This document shows positions 33,380 to 44,829 of a stretch of DNA of 64,000 nt, one piece after another (the stretch's first letter is position 1; the number at the start of each line of letters is the position of its first letter). A model generated the notes under the pieces. That model was given only the letters and a program-made list of their open reading frames with translations, was not told the origin of the DNA and made no database searches. A program made the translations under genes and the position numbers. Source of the DNA: Gnetum montanum (Eukaryota > Streptophyta > Gnetopsida > Gnetales > Gnetaceae); assembly GCA_015680685.1 (NCBI GenBank), contig MNCI01036289.1:4813-68812 (forward strand), given 5' to 3'.

Positions 33380-35403
33380 CTAAAGGCTTGAGAGGTAGCA
33401 AGGTATACTTTGAGTAATCTTTACGCTCAAAGTTCGGTTTGGATTGTGTAGATGCAAGTGCGGCAGGTTGCAGTGCGTTGCTCTGCTTGGGCGCAGGATT
33501 AGTTGCAGGTGTAGCTGGTTTCTTGTTGTTCTTGTTACCTTTGTTTTAGGCTTGGGCTTGGCCTCATTCATCACAGTGGCCACTATGGTTGTTGGGGCCT
33601 TACCCTTGTCCTTATTTTTGAAGGTGTTCTTATAAGCAATATAGACTAGATCTTTGCTTGCCTTGGCTACATCTTGTATGCTCTTAGTCTGAGCAAAGGC
33701 TTGGCTAAGAGTGTGGGGAGCAAGGTAGTATAGCTTAGAGTTGATGAAGTCATTTACTGCATCCTTAAAGATGGCCAGCAGGTGGGCCTCCATGATGGGC
33801 TCATGGATTTCATTAAGGGTTACTCTCCAACACTGGATGAACTTTTGGACTAGTTCTAGAGGATCCTGCTTCATGCTCATCAACTGATCCAATGTGATTT
33901 CTGGTTTCAAGTTATCCTTGAAGCGCATCATGAACTGGGTCAAAAGCTCCTCTAGAGTTGAAATAGATGAGCGTGGCAGCACATAGTACCAATCCAAGGC
34001 CTTCTCGGCTAGAGACATAGCGAAGACCTGTATAATCGTGTGTGGCCATTGTTGCAACAGAAGGGAGTTAGACCTAAAGGTAACAAGATGTCTCCTGGGA
34101 TTCCCCTCCCCATTGTATTTCATGAAGTGTGGGAGGAACATCCCTGGGGTTAGTGTCAATGCAGGGATGGTAGGGCTGATGGGGTCATCTTGGTAAAAGT
34201 CCATGACTTGTACCATGTCAGACCCGATAGCCTTAAGGCATTTTATTTCTTCAGTAAGGGTCTGGATAAGCTGGAATGCTTGGTCTAGACCCTGGGACAA
34301 TGGGGATGACTGGGGAACTGCCAAGGTGGTTCCCATCTGTGGAGTGGCGGTGGTAGTAGTGTGACCCATCGACGATACCGTTGGGGTGGCCCCTACAGAC
34401 GGTGTTGCCTGTGTTTTCCACCACCCAGTAGGTGATGTTGTTGGGGTGGCAACCATGGGTTGGGCTATGGGATAGACTATTTGAGTAGGTAGCGAGGCAG
34501 ACCATAACCTTGTGCTGGGTTGTAGCATTTGCAGGATTTGGTAGGTCTATTGGCAAATGTGGTGAGAGATCTGCGATGGTAGCGTAGCAAGGGGAGTAGT
34601 GAATGGGGCCCACCATGTTGATGGGCCTAGGCCCACCGCTGATGGTGGGATAGGTGTAAATGTGGGAATGGAGGTGGAAGCTACATAGGACTGTGAAGTT
34701 GGTATGGTGTGAACATGTGGTAGGGTAGCCGTGATCGGCGTATGATGCGGTATGGGAATGGACTGATGAATGGTTTGCAAGGGAACAATGGCTAAAAATG
34801 ACACAAGGGAATAGGGCGATGATACATTGGGGAGATGATATGGCTACCCATTGTAGACGTAATTGTGGGTTGTGAAAACGTAGGCGTGATTACAAAGGGA
34901 GCGACAACAGACAACAGGTTGGTCCAGAAAGACTAGGTAGGAGGGACGGTAACAGGGTTGGTTTGACCTCCCCCATTGGATTGGGAATCAAGTTCCTCTT
35001 ATCAATCCTAGAAGGCTTCATCATGGTTAGACGTTGTGTCCTGCTACTCCCTAAGTCTATCCAACTGGATCAGCTAGTCTAGAAGCCATTGATCCATCCG
35101 TGTCAAAGGGATGGAAGCGCCGGGAGTGGGAACAAATTCCTTCCCTTCGTAGTAAGTGAACTCAAAACTACATTTTTCTTCAAATTCGTGCACATCCAAA
35201 GGTAGATTTTCTTGCACCTTTGTACAGAGGAAGTTATAGCATTCATGTTTTTGGGGCAAGTCCTCATGTCCCCAGTTTTGGATCCTGAGGGATCGAGGTG
35301 TTTCCAGCATTGGGTTGAATAGTTGTTCAACACTTGTGATGCCTTGAACTGTGATGGGAACCCTGACGTTGAAGGTGTTAGCAATAGTGCTCAAGGAAGC
35401 CAT
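33380..35403 (-). pseudogene. gag: gag of element 3 (Tat type)
   Basis: A likely start is ATG at 35403 (MASLSTIANTF). The first part is open to 35074. The P/T/S-rich middle (34990-34300) is frameshifted. The capsid core is in the 382-residue frame 34528-33380: FMKYNGEGNPRRHLVTFRS, then A.DWYY.LP..SI, EEL...F..RF and a long helix, all Ty3/gypsy gag hallmarks. The last 40 residues of that frame are beyond a frameshift, and the true frame continues into the zinc knuckle. Confidence 0.8.
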
Positions 35404-35483
35404 TGTTACAAAGCTAAATAGTTTTACGATCAAGAAAAACAAGGAAATTGAAAAATAATCAAAAGGCTTTATGTCTTGCTAAA

Positions 35484-35768
35484 TTCTGAAGGAATCGTTA
35501 GAGCAACCGATCTATACCACACGATGCATAAACAATTGCAAAAGGGTGTCACGTTTACACTAGTGTGTGATAGGGTACAACACGCGTGTAAGACTACCGT
35601 AAAACAAGCAAATGAAATGGCGATCAGAGACTTTATAGCCTGTAGGGTTCTGAAGGAACCGTCGAAGTGACCAATCTACACTGCACAATATGTAAACAAC
35701 CACAAACAGGTGTCAAGTTTACACTAACGCATATCAGGGTGCACAATGCTTATAGGACTACCATAAAA
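35484..35768. repeat. Tandem duplication in the leader of element 3
   Basis: Two 121-bp copies (35484-35604 and 35648-35768) share TTCTGAAGGAA, GTTTACACTA and GACTACC.TAAAA at a period of 164 bp. They lie between the 5' LTR and gag, where packaging or primer-related RNA structure would be expected. Confidence 0.65.
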
Positions 35769-35790
35769 TGCAGAAAGGAAACTAAAAGGC

Positions 35791-35806
35791 CCTCCTTCTA
35801 GTGCCA
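35791..35806 (-). other. Candidate primer-binding site of element 3
   Basis: TGGCACTAGAAGGAGG on the minus strand lies six bases inside the 5' LTR. The TGGC start fits a tRNA 3' end. I cannot name the tRNA. Confidence 0.45.
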
Positions 35807-35812
35807 AAAAAC

Positions 35813-37534
35813 TGTAGCGACCAAAAACGTCAGTGGCTGGAAAACACTGAGAGGTCGTCGGTCGCGGTAGTCTTAACCCCAGATCCGCTCGAGGGTTGTG
35901 TTGGATAAAATGGAAATAGGGCGTCTTGAATAGTCTGGTCGATCAGACAAGGACTTAGTCGGTGTTAATATAACCTTTAGTAAACGGATAATTTGAAAAT
36001 GGGATTTATAGCATAAAGTAATCTTTAAATGAAAAATGGGAAGAGAATGATGTAAAATGCAATGATAAACAAGAAAATAAAGTAAAATGCAGTTAGAAAA
36101 ATGCACCACTTCAAGAATGTGACTTCACTCTGTCAAGGTGGATATAATTGATTGCATGGTGTTGAGGGGTGCAAGGATCCCAAAAGTAACCAAGACGTTT
36201 AGAGTAAGATAGCTATATGCTTGAATGTGGACTCAGGAGTCAACAATGCAAAATGCTATGGGGCTAGTAGGAAAGAGTAGAGAAGAATGCCAAACGAGAG
36301 TGCCAACTATTTATAGTGATAAACAAGATGTTTACAATGCTTAGGAATATAATGCTAACTTTTTGCTTGTTAGACAACTGATTCACCATCCAGCCAACCA
36401 ACCCACTGACCATTTGAACGTTGCTCATTGGGGTATTTATAGGGCCAAGAGCACGCGAAAGGTGCGGTTTGGATGCCATGTGTCTTGGGCCCATGCTAAC
36501 TCGTCTATGCTGCATGGACATGCATGACCGTTGGATGAGCCTACCATGCTGTAATTACTAGCCTGCCATGCCATAATCATGCTATCAGAACTTGGAGATG
36601 TGTGCCAACGGTGCAAACAGGTGAAGTGTATTGATGTAGCATAACTGCTTACTATGCTACACTATGCTTTGTAGCGTAGCATGTTGGTGTAGTGTAGCAT
36701 CTTGCTACGCTGTGCTATGCTATGCAACATATCATAGCATAGCCACCAGTTTGAGGAAAAACTTGCATTGCGTCCTGCTACATGTGTTGGAAACCTTTGA
36801 AGTGCTCTGACTTCTTTTTGCATACTTTCTATACTATGCTACGCTACGTAGCGTAGCAGCTAACCTTAGTTGTAAAAATGTCATCAATTTGCAAACTTTG
36901 CCTTTTGCACTGTGAAACTTGTAAACTTGCTGATCCCACCCTTTGAGATGCCTTTCGTTATTCCCATATAGTTGCTACGTTGTGCTACACTATGTAACGT
37001 AGCGTAGCGTAGCAACCAACATGGCCTACTTTTTGCTGAGTTTGCTATTTTCTGGTGAAGGATCCATTGCTGAAGAACTTGGAGCTAAGCGAAGCAACTA
37101 TTTTTGAAGGTCAGAGGTGCGAACTTAGCATAATTGAGATAACTAAGTAAGCTGAGCCTTCCTGTCTTAGTCTTGCTAAGCTATGCTATGTTGTGTAGCG
37201 TAGCATAGCGTAACACCTATTCTTGCAACAATTTACATGTGATTACTTGAAAAACTATCTCTTGAACCCTGCTATGCTACATGGCGTAGCGTAGTGTAGA
37301 AAAATCCTTGACTAGAAAACCTGCCAAACTGTTTTGTGCATTTTGAGCACTGCTGACAACTTTTCGCATCACTTCTATGTAGGTTGTTAACTAGAAAAAT
37401 TTCCCAGCTAGAAAATTTGCCAAACTATATAGCCTAAAACCCAGAACATCCATATCCTGATGAACTATCATGACACTGCCTGAATTGTGAAGACCTGGTG
37501 AAGCAAGGATGCCCTGCAAATTTAGGGTGTTTCA
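35813..37534 (-). repeat. 5' LTR of element 3
   Basis: 1722 bp, sense start TGAAACACCC and sense end GTCGCTACA. The minus-strand TATA box (CCTATAAATACC) is at about 36432-36443. The GCTACGC/GCGTAGC palindromes of the 3' LTR are present in the same places (36640-36745, 36838-36857 as a perfect 20-mer, 36970-37016, 37176-37222, 37267-37296). Confidence 0.88.
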
Positions 37535-37539
37535 GATCT

Positions 37540-37975
37540 AAGCCTAGCATAGAAAGAACGATTAATGAGTCTTACCTTGTTAAAAAAAAATCATTTAATG
37601 GCCTTGTCATCCAACAAAATGCATAAGGCATTCAACAAGAAATTCCATGACCTCAGAATAAGAAAAGTAAAGTTTTAACTAGGAGACAAGGTTCTTTATT
37701 GGAATCCTACACATGTACCCCAATAAACCAAATTCCAAACATTGTGGGAAGGACCTTACATTATTGATGAGACTTTTCCATTTGGAACCATGTTCATCTA
37801 CAAACCTAACAGCCCAAACAAGAAACAATTAGTTAACATTCAAAAAATAAAACTGTTCCATGAGCCCAAGCCAACCAATGCAACAAACACCTCGCCAAAT
37901 GGACAACCACGCTCAATCTTTCAAATCTCTTCCTTCCAACTTAGTCATGGGGGAGGTGGCCACCCATACTAATAC
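37540..37975 (+). pseudogene. Integrase C-terminus of element 2, 3' part
   Basis: The integrase frame lost at 15584 resumes here. HKAFNKKFHDLRIRKVKF and GDKVLYWNP are followed by KFQTLWEGPYIIDE and the IFQISSFQLSHGGGGHPY tail. Ty3/gypsy integrases end in this W.GPY.V fold. Joining it to 15584 restores continuity, which shows element 3 landed in the coding region. Stops precede WNP and KFQ. Confidence 0.8.
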
Positions 37976-39973
37976 CTTTGGTGGATCCTCAATTTTTGAC
38001 CTTTTTTTATTACACATTTTTGGTTTTACAACATTTTGTTTTCATCTTCTTTGTTTTACATTTTTATTTTACATATTTGTATTTTTAAGGTTATTGATCT
38101 TTTCTTAGTTTTTGTTTTACATCAATGTTAATATATTCAATATCTATTGTCTACTCTTTTACTTTCTTTTATGATTATGTTTGCTTCTGTTTGATGTGTT
38201 TCTCTACTTTTTTTTGCTAATAGGTGGCAAGTACAATGGTAATGCACTACTTGATGGTGGTATGTTTCATTTGTAATTTGATTGTTGATATTTGGTTTCT
38301 GACCTTGATGGTCATTACTGATAACTAGGACATGGTTTTTTTTCATGTAATAGGTAGTGAAGTCCACATCATCCACCCATCCACTTACTCTATGGGTTTT
38401 CTTGTTTTGGAAGCATGTAGTCTCTTTTTCATTAATGCAACTTTAATAAATTGGTGACTTATGTAGTTTCCAGAATTGGGAAGGAATCAAAGGTTTGGAT
38501 AGGGTGTGGCTTCAAAGGAATGTGGTGTTTTTTGTGCTTTTGTATTTTCCTATGTGTAGGAGTGTTCTCATAAGCTTCTCACCATTCCACATCATTTCAT
38601 AATAGGAAGTCAAATAAGTCCTTACATGGTGTGGTCCTCATCATAAAAAATAAAAGATAAAAAAATATGAGGATTCAAAGCACACCCCTTGGACAAAATA
38701 AATGCAAAAATCGCATGGGTCTTGACATGGTGTAGTTCCCAATAAAAAAAACATAGGAATTCAAAGCACATCCCTTAGACTAAATAAAAGGGCTACAAGC
38801 ACTAGTTATGAGACTTGTCTTGTCTCCTCTAACTAAGGCCCTTTCTCACTTCCTACCTTCACTCCAATTTGGAATAGTGGTTGTTTTGTGGGAGCATTCT
38901 TGTATCTCAAGGGATGGATTTGCCTTAGAATGTCAATGCGAAGTCACTGAAAGTGGCTGGTTTTGATCTGGACTGAGAAAGGATCCTACCAAGTTAATTA
39001 ATCACAAACTCCACAAGAGGCTATATGTGACCATAATTAGGAACTCCATCCCACTTTCTCTATCATCTATCTATGCTTTCCATATCTCACCTCACTACTA
39101 TTTTCATGTTTTGATTCAGTGTTCTGGTTTGATATGTCAGGTTTCTCAGTTAGTTACTTTTGAGTTTTTGCACTTAACTTTCTATAATCATTAATCATCC
39201 ATGGAGTCCACAAACTCCTTGGTTTGAAGTTATGCAAGGGCATAAAAGGCTTGTGCCTGCTTTGGGGAGGACCCACTTACATATCTTTTGGTTTGGTTAA
39301 GTTAAGTTCTTTACCCTTAGACATAGTTACAATCAAATTCTTTTTATTTACCCCATCCATGTCATCCAAATTGTATGCATCTTCACAGTTATTTGTAATG
39401 AATTGCTTTTTGTTGTTATGAAAACCCTATTTCAACTACTCCTTGTGTTAAGCTTTTTTTGAATTGTATGGATTGCTTCTCTTATTTAACCCATTCATTA
39501 GTCTTTTCACTAACAATATCAAGCAATCAATCTATCACAATCATAACTTGGCTAGATAAAATCATTGACGAAACAAGGTATTCAACCATTATTTATGTAC
39601 TATATATACTAATCCTTGATTTTGTTGTGATTGTAGTGGAAAGCATGGACTGGAAGTAGGACTGTCATCACCAAGGAGGATGCAACCATATCACTTGTGG
39701 GAGATTATTCATGACTGCTAGATCTCTTCTACCTCTCCCTCATTCTTCTATTGCCAAGAGGGTTTGGATGTCCTTTGGATTCATTGGTGTTCTTTCCTAA
39801 TTGTCATGAATACCAATTTTGTACATAATTGTAATATTGTATGCTTGGGCACTTCTGTATTTGTCTGTTTTCTTTGTATCACTCTACATATCAATCAAAT
39901 AAGTCCACACCCCCTAATATATTTTGTAAAGAACTTTTTCTTCTTCTTTTGTACTTGAGGATGAGTTTTCATT
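37976..39973 (+). other. Non-coding 3' region of element 2
   Basis: No ORF of note. The start contains a second purine tract (GTCATGGGGGAGGTGGCC, 37945-37962) that is also found in element F (minus strand, near 52350). The block 39225-39285 (TGCTTTGGGGAGGACCCACT) is shared with element 1 (4345-4405, opposite strand). The 3' spliced ORF of element 1 is absent. Confidence 0.6.
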
Positions 39974-39987
39974 CAGTCATGGGGGTA
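39974..39987 (+). other. Polypurine tract of element 2
   Basis: CAGTCATGGGGGTA directly precedes the 3' LTR start TGATGAAGC. Confidence 0.8.
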
Positions 39988-40962
39988 TGATGAAGCAATT
40001 ACTCTAATTATTAAAGCAATTATTATTAGAGTAGTTACTCTAATTATTAGAGTAATTATTAGAGTGGTTACTCTAATTATTAGAGCAGTTATTATTAGAG
40101 CGGTTACTCCGATTATTAGAGTGGTTACTCTAATTATTAAAGTGGTTATTATTAGAGTGATTATTCTAATTATTAGAGTAGTTATTCTCAGGTTACTCTT
40201 GGGTCTATAAATACAGTGCTTAGGGCACAATTGGGAGCATGTTTTTAGCAGTCAAGTAGGGAAACTCTTGTAGTTTGTTCATTCAAAAGTTAGAATATTT
40301 TCCAAGTACAGGCAGCAGGAGGTCTAAGTGTGGACGGATCTTTATTCAAGCATTGATGTACCTGAGCACACCATTGTGTTGGCAATAAAGACGAGCTCTT
40401 TGATTCATCCTTGCAGCACTTGAGATTTGTTTTCTTACACATTTATATTTTATTTTATTTTATGCACTTTACATTCATGTTATTAGCACAACAATTCATT
40501 TTGATCAATTAACCAAATTGTTAAATTACACAAGCATGACCCCTTCGAGCATATGTGTGACACTTGGTAGCTCAAAAATAATTAGAGTTTTATAGCCTAG
40601 CAATGTTTTCTTGAAGTTCAGGATATGTCTAGGAAGTGGGAATAGTTACTTGTGTTAGGCTAGATTAGACTTTAGTTTCCCTAGCAATTAATCACTTTTA
40701 CTTTTAATCACTCCTACTTTTATTCTTGTTCTATGTGAGTAATTCCATAAAAACATAAAACAATAAAAATCACACGCCTTAGTCACACTTAACCATAAAA
40801 TTGCATTCCACAAGTGGGATTGGGAAGACAACGAATGGACAACATGCACACACTGTTTAACTTTGGTGTACTTAGTAATTATAGTCTACGGAATTTGACC
40901 AAATTGCACAAGAATGCTTGTGATTCGTATGGTTGGGCATAGGGGTATCTTGCTACTCATCA
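39988..40962 (+). repeat. 3' LTR of element 2
   Basis: 975 bp, TGATGAAGCAATTACTC...CTACTCATCA. The U3 array of CTCTAATTATTAGAG units (39997-40195) is about twice as long as in the 5' LTR, which explains the 100-bp length difference. The TATA box CTATAAATACAG is at about 40205-40216. ATTAA follows. Confidence 0.88.
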
Positions 40963-40967
40963 ATTAA

Positions 40968-41388
40968 CTATTGGAAATAAATTACTTAATTCAAATGCAT
41001 TAAAATAAAGAGTAAGAAAGTAAAATGCATTAAAGAAAATATTAAGCTGTTATCAGTGATGCAAGAATTCTCAAAAGAGTTCATTTTATTCCTACCACAC
41101 TGCTATGCTTAGGTGCATCAGTGATCAAACAAAGAACCGTACACACTTTAGACTTCTTCTATGGGCACTCAGAAAATATTTTAACTTTGAGGAAAAGAAA
41201 CAGTAAGAGCTTTGCTACCTTGCTTAAAAACTAAAAACTAAACTATCCAAAAATTGACTCAAAATGGGAGCCTAGGCATGGTATTTATAGACTTGGGGAA
41301 TATACCTCGACATCGGACATGTGACATTGGACCAAGGCCCTAACATTGTGTACCCGACGTTGGAGCCAACAATAAACATGTTTCATCA
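40968..41388 (-). repeat. Solo Athila-family LTR, part 2
   Basis: Continues 10437-10866. The TATA box is at about 41278-41288 (minus strand). The U3 repeats GACATCGGACATGTGACATTGGACC-type words at 41308-41365. It ends TTTCATCA at 41388, followed by the ATGTG duplication (41389-41393). Confidence 0.8.
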
Positions 41389-41393
41389 ATGTG

Positions 41394-41966
41394 TCCATCA
41401 AGAAGTCCCTTCAACCAAATGGCTTCTTTAAAAGCCTCAGTAATAGCCATGTATCAGCAGCAACACCTTGAGTCAAATATAAGAACAAAAATTTAGTGAT
41501 AAAAGTTCCTCGAGATGTAGGAGACATGACTCCGAAAGCTATGAACAGAATTATAACAACCATTTCCAAGATCTACACTACATTTTCCACCATGATGCAA
41601 AGCAATTGAGAGAGTGAAGGTGCTCAAAAAACATCATCCATAACCAGCTTCCATTGTGAAAGCTCTATTTCCATAGATGTAAGAGAGTTCACCTTTTCCA
41701 AAAGCATAGATCCATGCAGGTACATGTGTAGATAACTCCCAGGCAAGTAAAATGCATTTGCATTTTCAACAATGATAGCTACCAGCAACAAAGCAATCAA
41801 TTGTCTAATTCATGGAAACAACATGATAGCCATGATCCATGCCCAAACCTCTCCAAATTCCAACCCAACTCATGACTACCTTTAGTTGGATTGTAATAGT
41901 AAAAATATGGTGTTGCAATCCAAAAGTGGAATATTGTATTTCATAGTTGCCATCGCTCAAATCAAA
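41394..41966 (-). pseudogene. Copia internal relics and gag start
   Basis: The minus strand at 41960-41895 starts MATMKYNIPLLDCNT, the N-terminus of copia gag (normally MKYDIPLLDRNT). Near 41460-41400 it reads ITEAFKEAIWLKGLLDG, an RNase H motif (TEA.KEAIWLKGL), running straight into the GAG-pre-integrase motif at 10436. The middle (41880-41470) is unrecognised. Most of gag-pol is missing. Confidence 0.6.
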
Positions 41967-41967
41967 C

Positions 41968-41984
41968 TTGGCTCCAATACCAAT
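41968..41984 (-). other. Primer-binding site of the copia element (tRNA-Met type)
   Basis: ATTGGTATTGGAGCCAA on the minus strand directly follows the LTR. It is the TGGTATCAGAGC-type site of plant copia elements. Confidence 0.75.
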
Positions 41985-42521
41985 TGTAGAAAAATAAAAA
42001 TAAAAAATGTGATAGGAAAATAGAAATCAAAATAGCAACACACATAGAATTTACATGGCAACCTCCAATCAAGATGAAAACTACAAGCAGAAGTAGAGAG
42101 TTAATTCATTAGATTAGAGATTGAGAGTGTACAAAAAGGAAGTGATCCCAATAAAGGGTGATCCCACAAACGGTGATCCTAGAAAAGGGAAGTGCAAAGG
42201 GTGTCTACATCAAAGGGAGAGAAAACAATGTCCTTTCAACTTTCGTAATAGCTGACCCTTCAACTTCTATAACGATGAACCCTTCAACTTCTGTAACAGC
42301 TAATCCTTCAATTTTTGTAACGGCCAACACTTCAACTTCTGTAACAATTGACCCTTCAACTTCTATAATGGCTAACCCTTCAACTTATGTAATGATCAAC
42401 CTTTCAACTTCTATAATGGTCGACCCTTCAACTTCTATAATAGCTGACCCTTCAACTTCTAGTACAATGTAACAATAGAAAATTAGAAATAGAACTTAGG
42501 TCACCACACCATACTCTAACA
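41985..42521 (-). repeat. 5' LTR of the copia element with 25-bp repeats
   Basis: 537 bp, sense start TGTTAGAGTATGGTGTGG and end TTCTACA. About ten copies of a 24-25-bp unit (ACCCTTCAACTTCTATAATGG) fill 42225-42465. This is more than twice the number in the 3' LTR. A plus-strand open frame across it is only a by-product of the repeat. Confidence 0.85.
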
Positions 42522-42526
42522 AATAA

Positions 42527-43889
42527 AATATGTTCGATTTCTATTAATCCTATCACAACTTGAAACTTTGCATAGGTTTAATTATTTAATTTAAAAATTT
42601 AAATATATTTCAATAATTTATTTTTAATTCTATGAATTAAATAATAAGATTACATTGTTGGGTTATTTAAATGTAAAACTATGGTTGAGCTTCCATAAAA
42701 TTAGCCTTCCTTTAGATTTTTGATTACAACAACTCAAAGATTGTATAAGGAAGTAATTATTGAAATTACTGACAACAATTTAGAGAAAAATTACAATTAA
42801 GAAAGGTTGTTCACTTTCTCCAACTCTCTTTGGTATCTTTATTAATGAAATATAAAAATGGTTGTCTAATGGGCAAGATAGTCATGCTATCAAAATTTGA
42901 TTCCAAGTAGAAAATCTTCTTTTATATGTAGATGATGTTACCTTGATCTAGACTATTATAGAAGGTATGTAAAATATGTTGCAAATTTTAGAAAATTATT
43001 GTCATTCATATGGTCAGCAAGTGAATGTAGATAAAACAAAATTCATGATCTCAAGTGCAAAAAATAGATGTTATAACTTCCATTTTTAAGGTACCAATAT
43101 GCAAATAGTATATTCTTTTAAATATTTGAGTTCCATTTATATGGACAATTACATGTGGGAAAAGTGCATCAAAGAAAATATAGTAGGAGGTTTCAAGGCT
43201 CTGTATAGTTTTAAACATAAGTGTAAGGATTTAAGAATTTTAAGATTGGAATGTTAGAAAACAAATTTTTTAGACTATTATCTATCCTATTATATTATAT
43301 GGATGTGTTGTTTGGGGGTTTGGACTTATTGCTAAATTTTGAAAAGATATTGAAAGAGGGCAAAAAGCTTTTATTCTTGATGAGTTAAAGGTGAAGATGA
43401 AGATATCCTACTCAATGTTATTATGTGAATGTGATTTATTACCTTTAGAAGTAGAAGCCTTGTGTTAATTCATTTCATACACTCATAGCTTGCGTCTCTC
43501 AAGGCAAGACAAACTCTCTAAAATAATTCTTGAGGATTTGTGAAACCATGATTGGTATTTTATAGGGAGGAAATGGTTGAAAAAAAATGAAATATCTCTT
43601 GGAAGGCTATGCAAAAAAAAAAATCCAAAGCATACTCACCAATTAGTAAGTATAAGGTTTTAACATAGATATAATCTAATGTGTAAAGACAAAGACAATT
43701 TTATTTACACCACATTAGATCTAATAAACTAGAGGTAGAAACTCACTATCTCTCACCAACTCACCTGCTACTCTAATTAAGGATCAAGATGCTATCAGCA
43801 AACTTCACTTAAGTTTTCATCATTTTATAATTCAAAGAAAAAGGTGGATTTAACTACCCCAAGAAGAGTGCATTTATAGGTTGTGCATC
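42527..43889 (+). pseudogene. LINE reverse transcriptase fragment 2
   Basis: 42527-43233 is the right part of duplication unit 2 and repeats the KKGCSLSPTLFGIFINEI and YVDD blocks (42795-42960). Beyond 43233 the LINE runs on: ILYGCVVWGFGL and IERGQKAF (43285-43375), then LPLEVEALC. Stops and frameshifts are frequent. LINE RT would prime cDNA on nicked DNA in the nucleus. Element E interrupts it at 43890. Confidence 0.75.
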
Positions 43890-44829
43890 TAATGAGTGGT
43901 GGGTATCCCTTATGCCCAACCATATGAATCACAAGCATTCACTAGTGATTTAGTCAAATTCCATAGACTTAGTTACCTAATTTGTCTTCTCAATTCATAC
44001 TGTGTCTAGTTGTGCATATGGTTAAGTGTTATTGAAGTATAAGATTTTTATTTTTATAAATATTTTGTTATTATTTTTTTCTAATTTCTATATGAGTAAA
44101 GAAAGGTTTAATGATTGAGTTATTTAACTAAATAAATATCTCATTAATTAGCTATCCTAACATGAAGCATTGGTTCCCATTTACTATACACATCCTAAAC
44201 TGGTATTAGCCTTGTTGGGTTACCAAGAGTATACCATTGGGCATACCAGGTATCCACCACTAGGATTACCAAGCATTAATACACTATACTTTAAATGGTC
44301 ATACTCACGTGCTTATAAATGATGACATTAATTAATTAATTAATTAAGAATAGTAATGTAAAATGCATCTAATGTAAAGTATTGAAAAGAAACAATAAAC
44401 TAGTCTAAGTGCTACAATGGATGTAGGAAATTTTGATTTTATTGTCACTAATGCCAATGTGTTTAGGTACATGAGCACTCAAATAAAATTATGTACAATC
44501 TCATAAATCCATGCTTTTGGCACTCAAAGGAAAAATATTCTAACTCTCAAAGGAAGAAACTACAAGAGTTTAGCTAAGACTAAGATTGAAAGGAGTCATA
44601 AATGCAAAGGGTGAGTGCTTGAAAATGCCCAATTGTAGAACTTCAAAATTGTTGAAAAGTGTATAGTGTTGAACCTCTAAATGGTGTTTGAGGCTAGTTT
44701 TTATAGGTTTTGGACAATGAATGGGGCTGCAAAATGGCTATGATTTGGCTACAAAATGGTTGCCAAATTGCTACCTTGTTTAGGTGAGATGGATGCTCAA
44801 ATTTGGGGGGTTACTATACATATTAAGTG

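Larger units (their letters stand above)
15590..37534 (-). mobile_element. Element 3: 22-kb Tat-type LTR retrotransposon
   Basis: LTRs lie at 35813-37534 (5') and 15590-17305 (3'). The flanks are TATCT (15585-15589) and GATCT (37535-37539), one change from a perfect 5-bp duplication, and the interrupted integrase of element 2 joins across it. On the minus strand the order is LTR, gag, zinc knuckle, protease, a 9-kb interval (with an opposite-strand gene and a later insertion), RT, RNase H, a second RNase H, integrase, a 1.6-kb tail, purine tract, LTR. Dual RNase H and great length are Tat/Ogre features. Stops make it defective. Confidence 0.88.
10867..40962 (+). mobile_element. Element 2: Athila-like LTR retrotransposon
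   Basis: A complete insertion with LTRs at 10867-11742 and 39988-40962 and the target duplication ATTAA at 10862-10866 and 40963-40967. The order on the plus strand is LTR, primer site, gag, protease, deleted RT/RNase H, integrase (split by element 3), a 2-kb non-coding part, purine tract, LTR. The LTRs are about 92% identical over 230 bp compared by eye, so the insertion is old. Stops and the RT deletion make it defective. Confidence 0.88.
9828..42521 (-). mobile_element. Ty1/copia element, interrupted by later insertions
   Basis: The minus strand carries a 5' LTR (41985-42521), a tRNA-Met-type primer site, a gag start, internal relics and a 3' LTR (9828-10215). AATAA flanks both outer ends (9823-9827 and 42522-42526), so this is one insertion. 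It went into the second unit of the duplicated LINE. Everything from 10437 to 41388 was inserted later. Without those insertions the element is only about 1.7 kb, so it was already heavily deleted. Confidence 0.8.

Noticed and set aside
39973-40230. A minus-strand frame rich in IIRVTTLII repeats
   Set aside because: It is the translation of the TAATTATTAGAG array in the element 2 LTR.
42158-42472. A 104-residue frame of repeated PSTS/ANPSTS motifs
   Set aside because: It is the translation of the 25-bp copia LTR repeat, not a gene.
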